The position numbers and the translations under genes are program-made. DNA of 64,000 nt from Verrucomicrobiales bacterium. GTDB taxonomy: Bacteria > Verrucomicrobiota > Verrucomicrobiia > Verrucomicrobiales > DEV007. The first letter of the stretch is position 1; the number at the start of each line of letters is the position of its first letter. Positions 1 through 9,503 of the stretch are shown one piece after another. The stretch covers positions 1-64,000 of the forward strand of contig JARGOD010000002.1 of assembly GCA_029210205.1 (NCBI GenBank), read 5' to 3'. The notes under the pieces are model-generated. The model was not told the origin of the DNA and did not search any database. It saw only the letters and a program-made list of their open reading frames with translations.

Positions 1-610
1 AGCTCTGCGTGACATCGGCCATCGCGTCGAGGGTGACGTCATTTGAATCATAGATGAGGACGAGGTTATCGAGCCCGTTGTGACCGGCAAAAGCGATCGC
101 CTCGGAGGCGACGCCTTCCTGAAGACAGCCGTCACCAGCGAGACAGTAGATGGTCTGGTCGAAAATGGTGTGCTCGTCAGTGTTGTACTTGGCGGCCGCC
201 ATTTTACCGGACAGCGCGTAGCCGACCGCATTTCCGACTCCCTGTCCGAGTGGTCCAGTCGTCGCTTCGACCCCATCGGTCTCATCGAACTCGGGGTGAC
301 CCGGAGTGATGCTATGGAGCTGGCGAAAGTTTTTGACCTCATCGAGGGAGAGATTGTAGCCGGAGAGGTGAAGCCACCCGTAGAGGAACATGGAGCCGTG
401 ACCCGCGGAAAGGATGAAGCGGTCTCGGTTGAGCCACTTGGGCGCTGCGGGGTTGTAGCTCATTGCGTGGCCGTAGAGAACGGCTCCGATGTCAGCGGCG
501 CCGAGGGGCAATCCGAGGTGTCCGGAGCTGCAGGCGTGGACGGCGTCGATAGCGATACCGCGGGCCTCATTGGCGGCGGTGGAAAGGGCGTCTAGGTTCA
601 GTTCACTCAT
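1..610 (-). CDS. tkt: Transketolase, N-terminal part (cut by window edge)
   Basis: This is the N-terminal 203 residues of a transketolase; the rest lies left of the window. The enzyme moves two-carbon ketol units between sugar phosphates in the cytosolic pentose phosphate pathway using thiamine diphosphate. The reverse-strand translation begins [10 protein letters not shown]. It carries the family's [12 protein letters not shown] segment (usually SGHPGLPMGAA), [28 protein letters not shown] and the ThDP/metal motif [13 protein letters not shown], followed by NDVTLDA. The start is the ATG whose complement is at 608-610. It is transcribed away from hisG, with a 165-bp divergent gap between them. 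The forward-strand open frame at 80-595 is only its shadow. Confidence 0.93.
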   Translation of the reverse strand, partial: MSELNLDALSTAANEARGIAIDAVHACSSGHLGLPLGAADIGAVLYGHAMSYNPAAPKWLNRDRFILSAGHGSMFLYGWLHLSGYNLSLDEVKNFRQLHSITPGHPEFDETDGVEATTGPLGQGVGNAVGYALSGKMAAAKYNTDEHTIFDQTIYCLAGDGCLQEGVASEAIAFAGHNGLDNLVLIYDSNDVTLDAMADVTQS

Positions 611-775
611 AAGTCTGTTGCGATTCCTATTTGGATATAGAATTTGCGGCAACGTTTGGCCCATTTAATTGGCTACGCAAGCGCCTTATGGAGTCAGCTT
701 CTTTGAATTAGATGATTAGATCTGATGAAAAAGCCGCATGACAGCGCCTGAATTTTCGGGCATGTAGCGACCAAC

Positions 776-1663
776 ATGGCAGAAGACAGCAACCAGATTC
801 TAAAAATCGGATTACCGAAAGGAAGTCTCTTTGATCCTACTTTGGATCTCTTTGAGAAAGCAGGCTACAACATCACAGGCGCGGCGCGCTCCTATCGTCC
901 GTCGATTGACGATCCTGAGCTCCAGGTTCGCATCATTCGTGCGCAGGAGATCGGGCGCTACACCGACCATGGCTTTCTCGACTGTGGTATTACCGGGATG
1001 GACTGGATCGCTGAGAATGGCGCAGACGTTCATGTCGTTTGCGATCTTCCCTACAGTCGTGCGACTTCCAATCCGACCCGCTGGGTCCTCGTCGTTCCGA
1101 ATGATTCCCCGATTCAGTCGGTGAAAGATCTCGAAGGCAAGCGTATCGCGGCCGAGGCGATTGGGATCGTTGAGAAGTATCTCGAAAAGAACGGCGTCAA
1201 TGCCGAGGTCGAATTCAGCTGGGGTGCGACCGAGGTGAAGGTGCCGGAGCTGGTCGACGCGATTGTCGATATTACCGAGACAGGATCTTCGCTCCGCGCG
1301 AATAATCTCCGGATCGTCGATGAACTGATGCAAAGTTATCCGCAGTTTGTCGCGAAGAAGGAATCGTGGGAAGATCCCTGGAAGCGCGCCAAGATTGAGC
1401 GCATGGCAGTGCTTTTGCAGGGTGCTTTGACGGCTCGTGACATGGTCGGGCTGAAGATGAATCTTCCCGAGGCGTCCCGGGATGAGGTCCTTAAGCTTCT
1501 ACCATCAATGCGGAAGCCAACCGTTTCCCGCCTCACGCAGGACGGCTGGGTCGCGATTGAAGTCGTCCTGACCGAACTTCAGGCACGTGAATTGATTCCT
1601 CAGTTGAAAGAACTCGGCGCTGAAGGAATCATCGAATACCCCTTGAATAAAGTGATCGGTTGA
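776..1663 (+). CDS. hisG: ATP phosphoribosyltransferase, long form
   Basis: This enzyme catalyses the first step of histidine synthesis, joining ATP and PRPP to give phosphoribosyl-ATP. At 295 residues it is the long form: a two-lobed catalytic part (about 1-215) and a C-terminal ACT-like domain for histidine feedback (about 220-295, ending in the [19 protein letters not shown] region). The PRPP-binding segment [12 protein letters not shown] lies at residues 165-176. The N-terminal [11 protein letters not shown] and the [17 protein letters not shown] stretch are also typical. It stands alone with no other his genes near it; hisS is far away at 36.9 kb. Because it is the long form it should not need a HisZ partner. 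Confidence 0.97.
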   Translation: MAEDSNQILKIGLPKGSLFDPTLDLFEKAGYNITGAARSYRPSIDDPELQVRIIRAQEIGRYTDHGFLDCGITGMDWIAENGADVHVVCDLPYSRATSNPTRWVLVVPNDSPIQSVKDLEGKRIAAEAIGIVEKYLEKNGVNAEVEFSWGATEVKVPELVDAIVDITETGSSLRANNLRIVDELMQSYPQFVAKKESWEDPWKRAKIERMAVLLQGALTARDMVGLKMNLPEASRDEVLKLLPSMRKPTVSRLTQDGWVAIEVVLTELQARELIPQLKELGAEGIIEYPLNKVIG

Positions 1664-1729
1664 CCGATAGTCGCCGCCCGCGCGATTTCGGAAGGTTCCG
1701 ACGCCGGAAAAATTGAACTATTTCTGATT

Positions 1730-1834
1730 ATGGGATCCCTCAAAAAGAAGCGGAAAACCAAAATCAACAATCACAAGCGACGTAAGCGCATGAAGGCTAA
1801 CCGCCATAAGAAGCGTTTGCGTTACAAGAGCTGA
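1730..1834 (+). CDS. COX24/AURKAIP1-domain small basic protein (34 aa)
   Basis: This 34-residue protein is made almost entirely of Lys, Arg, His and Asn: it begins MGSLKKKRKTKINNHK and continues through KRMKANRHKKRLRYKS. The KxxINxHKRRKRxKxNRHKKR pattern matches the bacterial proteins annotated as AURKAIP1/COX24 domain-containing. These are related to mitochondrial small-subunit protein mS38 and are common in Bacteroidota and relatives. A role as a small-subunit ribosomal accessory protein is therefore likely but inferred. It starts 66 bp after hisG and ends 17 bp before the TPR gene, so it may be co-transcribed with either. It is easily missed by gene finders because of its length. Confidence 0.8.
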   Translation: MGSLKKKRKTKINNHKRRKRMKANRHKKRLRYKS

Positions 1835-1851
1835 TCGTTGATCTTGGTCGC

Positions 1852-3702
1852 ATGAATACAATGCAGCGAGGTGGCCTTCAATTGAAAGCACACCGCTGCA
1901 TTGTTGCGTACGGCCTTTCAATATTTCTTCTATCAGTCACGGTGGCGGCTAAAGCGGAGCTGTCTCTCGAAGACTTCGCGGAGATAAACATCAATCAATA
2001 TTTCGAGCCGAAAGAGGAACTCATCCTTTCGGGCGAAGGGAAAAAGAAAGCCCAGGCACTTGCTTACTATTCAGTAGGGCGCAGCCATGAGGCGAAGGGA
2101 CAACTCGATGAGGCGATTAAGTCCTATCGTAAGGTGCTTGAGAATCAGCCCGACCAGTTTTTTCTCGCCCGCAAAACCGCTTACCTTCTCGCTCGGAATG
2201 GAAGCAACGATGAGGCTTTAAAGTTGCTCGAAGAAAATCTGGAGAATAATCCAAACGAACCTTTCTCGCACATCGCCCTGTCCGAGTATCTCGTGACCTA
2301 TCAGTCGAACGAACAAAGCGGCCGTGATCGGGCTTTTTCGGTGATCGAGGAGGCAGTGGATCAATTTCCGGATGAGCCCGCTGTGTATGAGCACCTTGTG
2401 AAGCTTTATCTGATGAATAATCAGCGGGAGGAAGCACGTGAACTGATTGCGAGGGCAGCAGCGAGGGGCAACTCGGATGTTCGTTTCTGGCTGAGACTTG
2501 GAGCGGTTGCGGTTCGCGCGTGGCCAAGGCTCGATAATTCAGGCCCGGACGTCCAGCGCCAGTTGGTGAACGACATTTACGCCAAGGCTCTGAAGAGCGC
2601 CGGCAATGACATGAGGGCAGTGGAGACGGTGGGAGACTACTATCATGCGACGCGGCAGTTTGATCCGGCGATTCGTGCCTACGTCGAAGTGATTGGAGCC
2701 ATGCCTGATCAGCTGAAAGTCAGATTAAAGCTCGCCCATGTCTATGGAGCAAAGGGTGACGAGGAGAAGGTGATCATGACTCTGAAAGAGATCCTCGAAA
2801 TTGATCCTGAAAGTTCCGATACCCACAAGAGGCTCGCGCAGATATACATGAGTAATGAAGACTATCTCGCGGCAATCCCACACTTGAGAAAGTCACTCGA
2901 AATCACGAAAGGTACAGCTACGGAATACGGTGCGCTTGCGCGAATGATGATAGAGTCCGAGGAGCACGAGGCGGCGATCGAGTTCATGAAGGATGCCGCT
3001 TACTTGTTTCCTGAGAATCCAGACTTCCCTTTTCTGCTGACCTTTTCACTGGGGCGGCTTGAGCGATGGGAGGAATCAATTGAGGAGTTTAAAAAGACGG
3101 TCGAGCTGGCCGGCGATGAAGAGGCGCAGATACTCAACGAGTCGTTTTTCTTTCGCTACGCCGCTGCCCATGAGCGTTTTGGCAATATCGAAGAGGCAGA
3201 GAAGCTCTTTCAAAAGACCATTGAGATGATCTCAAAGAAAGAACCGGATGAACAGAATTCACAGTTCGCCGCGACGGTCTACAACTATCTGGGATACATG
3301 TGGTTGGAAAATGACATGAATCTTGATGAGGCAGGTGAACTCATCAAAACGGCTGTCGATCTCGATCCCGAGAGTGGAGCGATCGCGGACAGCCTGGGAT
3401 GGTATTATTTCAAGCGAAGTAGATTTGAAGAAGCGAAGGCTGAGTTGCTGCGTGCTGAACAGTTGATTGAGGAATCCGATCCGGTGATTTTTGATCACAT
3501 TGCACAGGCTTTTTACATGTTGGGTGAGAGGGAAGAGGCGCTCGACTACATGAGAAAAGCCGTTGAGATGGATCCCGAAAATCAGGAGTTCAAAGATCGC
3601 CTTAAGTCCTATGAGGCGAGTCCCCCAAAGATTGGGAAACCTGAAACGACTGGGGAGTCAGCGCCGGAAGCTGACTCCGCTGAACTCAAGCCGGCGGCTT
3701 GA
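1852..3702 (+). CDS. Secreted tetratricopeptide-repeat protein
   Basis: This is a 616-residue protein with an N-terminal hydrophobic signal segment (about residues 17-35, IVAYGLSIFLLSVTVAAKA). Around a dozen TPR-like helical pairs fill about residues 45-590, for example AYYSVGRSHEAKGQLDEAI, AHVYGAKGDEEKVIMTL and a C-terminal run DSLGWYYFKRSRFEEAKAEL. It is most likely exported to the periplasm, where TPR proteins act as protein-protein scaffolds; no catalytic domain is visible. The tail (about 590-616) is acidic and Pro/Ala-rich. It is followed after 9 bp by the DUF1853 gene, suggesting co-transcription. The exact partner or process cannot be read from the sequence. Confidence 0.85.
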   Translation: MNTMQRGGLQLKAHRCIVAYGLSIFLLSVTVAAKAELSLEDFAEININQYFEPKEELILSGEGKKKAQALAYYSVGRSHEAKGQLDEAIKSYRKVLENQPDQFFLARKTAYLLARNGSNDEALKLLEENLENNPNEPFSHIALSEYLVTYQSNEQSGRDRAFSVIEEAVDQFPDEPAVYEHLVKLYLMNNQREEARELIARAAARGNSDVRFWLRLGAVAVRAWPRLDNSGPDVQRQLVNDIYAKALKSAGNDMRAVETVGDYYHATRQFDPAIRAYVEVIGAMPDQLKVRLKLAHVYGAKGDEEKVIMTLKEILEIDPESSDTHKRLAQIYMSNEDYLAAIPHLRKSLEITKGTATEYGALARMMIESEEHEAAIEFMKDAAYLFPENPDFPFLLTFSLGRLERWEESIEEFKKTVELAGDEEAQILNESFFFRYAAAHERFGNIEEAEKLFQKTIEMISKKEPDEQNSQFAATVYNYLGYMWLENDMNLDEAGELIKTAVDLDPESGAIADSLGWYYFKRSRFEEAKAELLRAEQLIEESDPVIFDHIAQAFYMLGEREEALDYMRKAVEMDPENQEFKDRLKSYEASPPKIGKPETTGESAPEADSAELKPAA

Positions 3703-3711
3703 CCGTTCTTG

Positions 3712-4530
3712 ATGGAGTTTTCTGAGTCCAGGGCAGCAGCTGACCTGCAGTGGCTTTTACAGTGCCCTTCCCTGATTCAGAGTGAGGAGAATTTCGCATT
3801 CAAAAGCATTGAATCCCGAAGCTTTGACTGGGGACCGGTCAGGCGTTTCCTTGGAACCAAGGCCGCTCATCGTGTCGGTTACTACGTCGAGTCTCTCGTT
3901 CAAACCTTATTGGAATCAGATCCAACGGTGTTTGATCTTCAGCATGGAATTCAGATCCGGCGGGAGAAGGAGACCCTCGGTGAACTGGATTTTTTATTTC
4001 AGAAAGAAGGACGGCTACACCATCTCGAAATCGCGCTGAAGCTTTATCTTTGCTATCCGGAAAGAGCTCAGAACGGAAGCCAATTCGTCGGGCCAAACGC
4101 TACCGACAGCTTTGAGCGGAAACGAGATCATCTCCTCGGGAAGCAGCTGCCTGTTGGGCGCGAATTTTTCCCTGAGATTGAAGAGAGCTGTCAGACCGTG
4201 AAGGGAATGATCTTTTATCACCCCTCGGATGAAGGAATGGTGGCAGCGCCGGAATTGCTGAATCCCAGCCACGCGAGGGGGATCTGGATCCGGGAGAGCG
4301 AGTTGGAGAGTTTTCTTTCCGGTCTCCCATCCGGCCAAAGCGGTAGAATTTTACGAAAGCCTTTCTGGTTGGGTGCGCACGGCGGCGATCTCGGCTTCGA
4401 AGACATCGAACAAGCAGCATCGGGTCATTTTCAAGAATGGGACGGTCCTGTTTTTCTCGCTCTTTTTGAGAATGGACAGGAAGTCGAGCGAGTCTTTGTC
4501 ATGCCGGATTTCTGGCCCAAAAGAACTTAG
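3712..4530 (+). CDS. DUF1853 family protein, PD-(D/E)XK-like fold
   Basis: This 272-residue cytosolic protein is recognised as DUF1853 from its overall pattern: N-terminal SRAAADLQWLLQCPSLI, RVGYYVESLVQTLL, and C-terminal KPFWLGAHGG. In the middle it has E(T)LGELDFLF followed about 12 residues later by HHLEIALKLYL. That is the E...GE-x-D...E-x-K arrangement of PD-(D/E)XK nuclease folds, so a nucleic-acid-processing role is possible, but no function is established for the family. The ATG at 3712 was chosen over the in-frame TTG immediately before it. It follows the TPR gene by 9 bp. Confidence 0.8.
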   Translation: MEFSESRAAADLQWLLQCPSLIQSEENFAFKSIESRSFDWGPVRRFLGTKAAHRVGYYVESLVQTLLESDPTVFDLQHGIQIRREKETLGELDFLFQKEGRLHHLEIALKLYLCYPERAQNGSQFVGPNATDSFERKRDHLLGKQLPVGREFFPEIEESCQTVKGMIFYHPSDEGMVAAPELLNPSHARGIWIRESELESFLSGLPSGQSGRILRKPFWLGAHGGDLGFEDIEQAASGHFQEWDGPVFLALFENGQEVERVFVMPDFWPKRT

Positions 4531-4602
4531 TTTAGATTCAACCCTGTTCAGTCACTGACCTAAGCCTGTTGACCTCCCTCCCCCTTCGCTCCATCTTCCG
4601 AC

Positions 4603-5736
4603 ATGTTTCCGGCCCGTTGCTTCGTTGCCTTTTCTTCGATGCTGTTTTCTGCCTCCACTCTTTTTGCGCAGTTGTCATCGGAATCGATCGCTAAAGCGCA
4701 GCAGTACTCCGAGGCGCACAATGGTCGAGCGATGATCGTTCAGGAGGGCGGGAAGCTTCGTTTCGAAAAATATTACAGCGGCTACTCGAAAGGGGAACCT
4801 CTTCATATTTATTCGGGGACGAAATCGTTCTTCGGGGTTCTCGCAGTCATTGCGCAGGAGGAAGGTTTGCTCGATCTCGACGAGCGCGTTGCGGAGACGG
4901 TGGTGGAGTGGCAAAGCGATCCCCGGAAAAGTCAGATCACGATCCGGGAGACCTTGAATTTCACCTCGGGCCTTGAGACGGGTTTTGAGGAGATTTACGG
5001 GCGTTCTTCAGAGGACAAGATCAACCGTGCGGTCGGGCTTGATGCGATTCGCGAGCGTGGGCAGAGCTTTATCTATGGTCCGGGGAACATGAACATTTTT
5101 TGTGAAGTCCTGCGCCGGAAACTGAAGCAGAAGGGGCTTAGCTACGAGGAGTATCTTTCGAAGAAGTTACTTCGCCCCCTCGGGATCCGTGTCTCCCGCT
5201 GGAGAGAAGACTCTCATGGTAATCCAGTGCCTTCGGCAGGTATGTACATGACCGGGCAGGAGTGGATCAAGCTGGGTGAAATGATCAACAACGGTGGCCG
5301 GGTCGGGATGAAGCAGATCGTGCGGACAGAGAATCTGCGCGAGTGTTTTCGCGCGACAGAGATCAATCCAGCATTCGGGCTTTGTTTCTGGGTTAACGGC
5401 AATGCCGGGCAGCCCGGTGCCCGGGAGATGGATATCGAGGAAGAGCTTGAGATCGATCCCCTTCCGGAAGATTGGCGCGGTGCCGTGATATGCAATGAGG
5501 CGCCTCGTGATTTAATTGTTTCGTTAGGGTCAACTTTTCAGCGGCTCTACCTTGTGCCGTCGCTGGATCTCATCGTGGTTCATCACGGAAAGCCCGGTCA
5601 CGAGTTCCGTGACTTTGACTTTCTAGAGATCCTTTTCGCGGGAGCGAATAGGTCGTTGTCTTCCCCTGAAAAGCGGACGACTAAGCCGATTCTCAAAAAA
5701 CTATTCATACCTCCGGGGCAGGATCAGCCGGAGTGA
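4603..5736 (+). CDS. Secreted serine hydrolase, beta-lactamase/PBP4* family
   Basis: This 377-residue protein has a signal peptide ending near residue 22 (SASTLFAQ). A class C beta-lactamase-type domain follows, with the catalytic SxxK as SGTK (Ser71, Lys74) inside HIYSGTKSFFG and a candidate second-motif tyrosine in FIYGPGNMN (Tyr158). The family includes DD-peptidases, esterases and lactamases; many relatives in this kind of bacterium are generic periplasmic serine hydrolases, so antibiotic resistance should not be assumed. Its last 32 bp overlap tail-to-tail with the convergent gene ending at 5705. Confidence 0.85.
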   Translation: MFPARCFVAFSSMLFSASTLFAQLSSESIAKAQQYSEAHNGRAMIVQEGGKLRFEKYYSGYSKGEPLHIYSGTKSFFGVLAVIAQEEGLLDLDERVAETVVEWQSDPRKSQITIRETLNFTSGLETGFEEIYGRSSEDKINRAVGLDAIRERGQSFIYGPGNMNIFCEVLRRKLKQKGLSYEEYLSKKLLRPLGIRVSRWREDSHGNPVPSAGMYMTGQEWIKLGEMINNGGRVGMKQIVRTENLRECFRATEINPAFGLCFWVNGNAGQPGAREMDIEEELEIDPLPEDWRGAVICNEAPRDLIVSLGSTFQRLYLVPSLDLIVVHHGKPGHEFRDFDFLEILFAGANRSLSSPEKRTTKPILKKLFIPPGQDQPE

Positions 5737-6883
5737 CTTCGGACTCCTCTTCCACAGGCTCTGGCTCTGCAGTTTCTTCGGGCAAGGCGTCTTGTCTTAA
5801 GAATCGCATGAGGTTGGATTCTCCCTTTCTCCATTTGTAGCCAGTGCCGAAATCGAGTGGCTTTTTCCGGCTCTGATAAGCAGCGCGCATGTCGCGCTGA
5901 TAATATTCAGCGAAGAGGTCAATCGGTCCCGTGTAGACGCCGTAAAGATCGACATACCATTCGTCAGCTTTGAAATATTTGAAGGGGATTCCAGAGTCGT
6001 CCTGAACGAGCTGATCACTGTATTCAATGAGATGATCTCTCACTTTGGTGAACCAACTCTGGTGCATGAGGAAAGAAGCAGCTTTGAGGTAGGCGTTGCC
6101 CTTTGGGTGTGTTTCAAGCCACGTTTCGAATCCGGTGGAGTCGAATCCACTGTCTGAAAGGTCTGAGGAAAAATAGTAAACCGTTTTGGTCTGCTTGAGT
6201 CGTTGTGGTCCGAAGTCGATTTTCACTCCCTCGGCACCTTTTGAATCGAGACCTTTTGAGGTAATGGTTCCGTCTGAATTGAGATCGAGAAATTCGAGTC
6301 CCTTGATGTATTGGCCGGAGCGGGCAAGGAAGATCATGATGATCGGCGTTGTTCCGCGGAAGGTTGCAAACTGGAGGTCATCCTTCATGTCCTTCGTTCG
6401 GAAGAAGCTGAGGTTGATGATCTCGCCGAGCGCGTTGCGTACTTCTCCGAGAGCTTTTGATGCATTGCCTGTATTCAACTCGCTGAGATCCGGAATTTCT
6501 CCAACCGGCTCCAGACCGCACATGATGAAAGTTTCTGCTGTTGGGAACATGTGATAGGCGTGCAAGATGTCGGGTCCGCTGAAGAGGTAGCGAACGGTGG
6601 AGCCCTCAACCAGCTCGCGGGTGAGGCTGGCATTCGACCAAGAGGTCATTGGAAAGAGGACGCGGTCCTGGTGGCTCTTGAAGTCTTTATCGAGCGAAGA
6701 TTTGTGGCTTGTCCAGGATGAGGAAGAGGTCAGTGGGTGGTCTCCCTGATGGGGAAATTCCAATCCGGCAAGGAAAGCGATCGCATCGTTGATCGGACCG
6801 GGGGCAAAGGACTCATCCTCAGCGCTAAGGGAACCGGGTAGTAAAAAAGTGGCTAGAAGGCAAAGGAAGAGACGGGAGGTCAT
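5705..6883 (-). CDS. Secreted protein of unknown function
   Basis: This 392-residue protein begins MTSRLFLCLLATFLLPGSLSA, a clear signal peptide cleaved near residue 21. The upstream extension of the open frame to 6940 was discarded because the ATG at 6883 gives the signal sequence. I do not recognise a catalytic domain. One segment, FLDLNSDGTITSKG, resembles a single EF-hand-like calcium loop. The C-terminus is an acidic Glu/Pro/Ala-rich tail of about 25 residues. It converges on and overlaps the serine hydrolase gene by 32 bp. It could be a periplasmic or surface-associated protein. Confidence 0.6.
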   Translation of the reverse strand: MTSRLFLCLLATFLLPGSLSAEDESFAPGPINDAIAFLAGLEFPHQGDHPLTSSSSWTSHKSSLDKDFKSHQDRVLFPMTSWSNASLTRELVEGSTVRYLFSGPDILHAYHMFPTAETFIMCGLEPVGEIPDLSELNTGNASKALGEVRNALGEIINLSFFRTKDMKDDLQFATFRGTTPIIMIFLARSGQYIKGLEFLDLNSDGTITSKGLDSKGAEGVKIDFGPQRLKQTKTVYYFSSDLSDSGFDSTGFETWLETHPKGNAYLKAASFLMHQSWFTKVRDHLIEYSDQLVQDDSGIPFKYFKADEWYVDLYGVYTGPIDLFAEYYQRDMRAAYQSRKKPLDFGTGYKWRKGESNLMRFLRQDALPEETAEPEPVEEESEVTPADPAPEV

Positions 6884-6999
6884 GATAGTGGATCGATTGA
6901 TGGCAGAGTATCTATTAAGGGAGGACCTCTCGTCCAGCATCTTTCATTCCTGACACATGATTGAAGAGTTCCGGATATTCGGGTTCGGACGGGACTTCT

Positions 7000-8025
7000 T
7001 CAGGGAAAGAAACCGCGGAGCCGAATATCGGGCCCTATTTTGGTGACTTCGAGATCAGCGAGATGTGCGGTGATGCCATCAACAGGGAGAAGGCGGGTGT
7101 GACCTCCGCCGAGTCGGGGCGCGAGGTAGAGGATGAGCTCATCGACAAAGCCCAGATGCATAGCGTGCGCGAGGAGTCGTCCGCCGGATTCAAGCATGAC
7201 CCCGTTGACGCCTTCGTCAACGAGGGAACGAAGTGATTCCTCCAGGGACTGTGACCAGTGAACTCGGGTGCGATCCCTGTGTTCGTCGGTGAAGAGGTGA
7301 TGCGTTTGGGGAAGAAGTTCGTCTGAGGTAAAGATGACGCGAAGGGGTTGTGGTCGACCCTCAGCGGACGAGCCGCGCAGGGTGAGAGAGGGGTTGTCGA
7401 TGCGGAAGGTTTCGCCTCCGACCATGATTGCATCGCATTGCCGCCGCCATTTTTGGACATCTTCCCGTGAGGCTTCGCTGGAAATCCACTGGCTTTCTCC
7501 CGGGCCGAGCGTAGTGCGTCCGTCCAGGGTCGCGGCAGTTTTTGCAATGACCCAGGGTAATCCCGTCGTCATTCTTTTGGCGAAGAACCGGATCATTTCA
7601 TCGCCGTCGTCTTCGAGGACTCCGGTGGTGACCTCGACGCCCGCTTCCCGCAAAGTTCCGAATCCTGCTCCGACATGGTCCGGATTTGGATCAATGGAGG
7701 CGATGACGACGCGGGCGAACCCGGCCTTGAGGATTGCGTCGACGCATGGTGGGGTCCGTCCGTGAGTGGAGCATGGCTCGAGAGTGACATAGATGGTGGC
7801 ATTTCGGCATGATTCTGTTCCGTGGTTCGCTGAAGCGTTTGCAATGGCGTTCACCTCGGCATGTTCGAGGCCTGCGCCCTGATGCCATCCTCGACCTAGC
7901 TCGATTCCGTCGCGGACGATGACTGCGCCGACCGGCGGATTCGGACTGGTGAGACCGAAGCCTTTGTCTGCTTCGGCGAGAGCTTCACGCATCCATCTTT
8001 CGTCCTCCGTTAGCTCCTCATTCAT
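7000..8025 (-). CDS. ribD: Riboflavin biosynthesis deaminase/reductase RibD
   Basis: This bifunctional cytosolic enzyme performs the second and third steps of riboflavin synthesis: deamination of the diaminopyrimidine, then NADPH reduction of the ribosyl group. The N-terminal zinc deaminase has HAE (His55, Glu57) and PCSTHGRTPPC (Cys85, Cys94). The C-terminal reductase starts near residue 150 (VIAKTAATLDGRT) and includes SSEASREDVQKWRRQCDAIMVGGETFRIDNPSLTLR-type residues for dihydrofolate-reductase-like folding. The 341-residue length is close to normal for a full RibD, with a slightly short C-terminus. No other rib genes are nearby. Confidence 0.95.
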   Translation of the reverse strand: MNEELTEDERWMREALAEADKGFGLTSPNPPVGAVIVRDGIELGRGWHQGAGLEHAEVNAIANASANHGTESCRNATIYVTLEPCSTHGRTPPCVDAILKAGFARVVIASIDPNPDHVGAGFGTLREAGVEVTTGVLEDDGDEMIRFFAKRMTTGLPWVIAKTAATLDGRTTLGPGESQWISSEASREDVQKWRRQCDAIMVGGETFRIDNPSLTLRGSSAEGRPQPLRVIFTSDELLPQTHHLFTDEHRDRTRVHWSQSLEESLRSLVDEGVNGVMLESGGRLLAHAMHLGFVDELILYLAPRLGGGHTRLLPVDGITAHLADLEVTKIGPDIRLRGFFP

Positions 8026-8136
8026 GAGGGGAGGTTAGCCGTTCGAACAGTATTTCGCCAGTCCCCGTGAGAGGATTTTCCGTCATCCCGTTGTCTTGCC
8101 TCTTGCAGCTCAGGGGATTTCATCGCTTCATTGGGA

Positions 8137-9495
8137 ATGGATCGATTTTTCTTTTTCGCAGCATTGTTGGTTTTTTCGTCGTGCTTGCTTCAGGCAAAAC
8201 CGAATGTGATTATTGTTTACACTGACGATCAGGGCTCGGTTGATGCGAATTGCTACGGCTCCACTGATATTGAAACGCCTCACATTGATCGGCTCGCGGA
8301 GACCGGGGTGAGGTTCACACAAATGCTTGCTCCCTCGGCAATTTGTTCTGCTTCGAGAGCCGGGCTTTTGACCGGGCAGATCCCGGCCCGTGCCGGAGTG
8401 CCGGCGAACGTCTCGTCGGCGAAGGGGAATGAAGGAATGCCCGCCTCTAAGTTTATTCTTCCAGAGTTGTTTAAATCAAACGGCTATGCGACCGGTCACA
8501 TCGGCAAGTGGCATCTAGGCTACACGGAGGAGACCATGCCGAATGCGCAGGGCTTTGACTATTCGTACGGGCACATGGGAGGCTGCATCGATAATTACTC
8601 TCACTTCTTCTACTGGAATGGGCCTAACCGTCATGACCTCTGGCGGAATGGCACCGAGATCTGGGAGGATGGAGCGTTTTTTGGCGACCGGATGGTGGAA
8701 GAGTTAAAGGGGTTCATTGATCTGCACGCGGAAGAGCCGTTCTTTGTCTACTGGGCAATCAACTGGCCCCACTATCCTTTGCAGGGAACCTCGAAATGGC
8801 GGGAGCGCTATGCTGACCTGCCCCATCCCAGAGACAAGTATGCGGCTTTCATGTCCTCGACCGATGATCTATTGGGTGAGTTACTGGACCACCTCGAGGC
8901 TTCCGGATTGCGCGACGATACCATTGTCATTTTCCAATCTGACCACGGGCACTCCGTGGAGGAGCGGACTTTCGGAGGCGGCGGTTCAGCAGGCCCCTAT
9001 CGTGGTCATAAAGGGAATTTGTTTGAGGGCGGTATCCGCGTCCCGGCGGTCGTGAGTTGGCCGGGCGGTGACCTGCCGCAAGGCGCAGTGCGGGAGGGAC
9101 TTGTGACGGGGATGGACTGGTATCCGACCCTCGCTGAGTGGACGGGGGCGACGATCCCTGATGATCACCCTGTGGACGGCAGATCCATCGCGAAAGTGGT
9201 CAGCGGGGAAATGAAGACGCCGCACGAAAAAGTCTATTGGCGCCTCGGAGCAAATCCGGAGAAGGCTAAGTGGGTGGTGCGAAAAGGGGATTGGAAGCTG
9301 CTGGGGAACGCGACCGAGAATGTAACCCCCGAAGACTGCGAGCCACTCACGGACGATGACCGGAAGCTGTTTTTGGTGAATTTGAAGGAGGATGTGGGTG
9401 AGCATGAGAATATCAAGGCGCAGCATCCAGAGGTAGTCGCAGAGCTACTCGAGATTCGTGCTGAATTTGAGTCGAGCCTCGCGAGCGAACCGTAA
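8137..9495 (+). CDS. Secreted type I sulfatase (cysteine type)
   Basis: This is a 452-residue alkaline-phosphatase-fold sulfatase with a signal peptide (MDRFFFFAALLVFSS...). Metal ligands include Asp30-Asp31 in YTDDQG. The formylglycine signature is CSASRAGLLTG at residues 70-80, with Cys70 as the residue to be converted to formylglycine. The third position of the motif is Ala (CxAxR) instead of the commoner Pro, a form often matured by radical anaerobic sulfatase-maturating enzymes. HIGKWHLG and DHGHS are further family motifs. The ATG at 8137 is preferred over the TTG at 8131. It probably cleaves sulfate from polysaccharides in the periplasm. No carbohydrate-active genes surround it. Confidence 0.93.
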   Translation: MDRFFFFAALLVFSSCLLQAKPNVIIVYTDDQGSVDANCYGSTDIETPHIDRLAETGVRFTQMLAPSAICSASRAGLLTGQIPARAGVPANVSSAKGNEGMPASKFILPELFKSNGYATGHIGKWHLGYTEETMPNAQGFDYSYGHMGGCIDNYSHFFYWNGPNRHDLWRNGTEIWEDGAFFGDRMVEELKGFIDLHAEEPFFVYWAINWPHYPLQGTSKWRERYADLPHPRDKYAAFMSSTDDLLGELLDHLEASGLRDDTIVIFQSDHGHSVEERTFGGGGSAGPYRGHKGNLFEGGIRVPAVVSWPGGDLPQGAVREGLVTGMDWYPTLAEWTGATIPDDHPVDGRSIAKVVSGEMKTPHEKVYWRLGANPEKAKWVVRKGDWKLLGNATENVTPEDCEPLTDDDRKLFLVNLKEDVGEHENIKAQHPEVVAELLEIRAEFESSLASEP

Positions 9496-9503
9496 TCTCC
9501 TGC

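Noticed and set aside
80-595. 171-codon forward open frame
   Set aside because: It is the antisense shadow of the transketolase gene, which reads cleanly on the minus strand with all family motifs.
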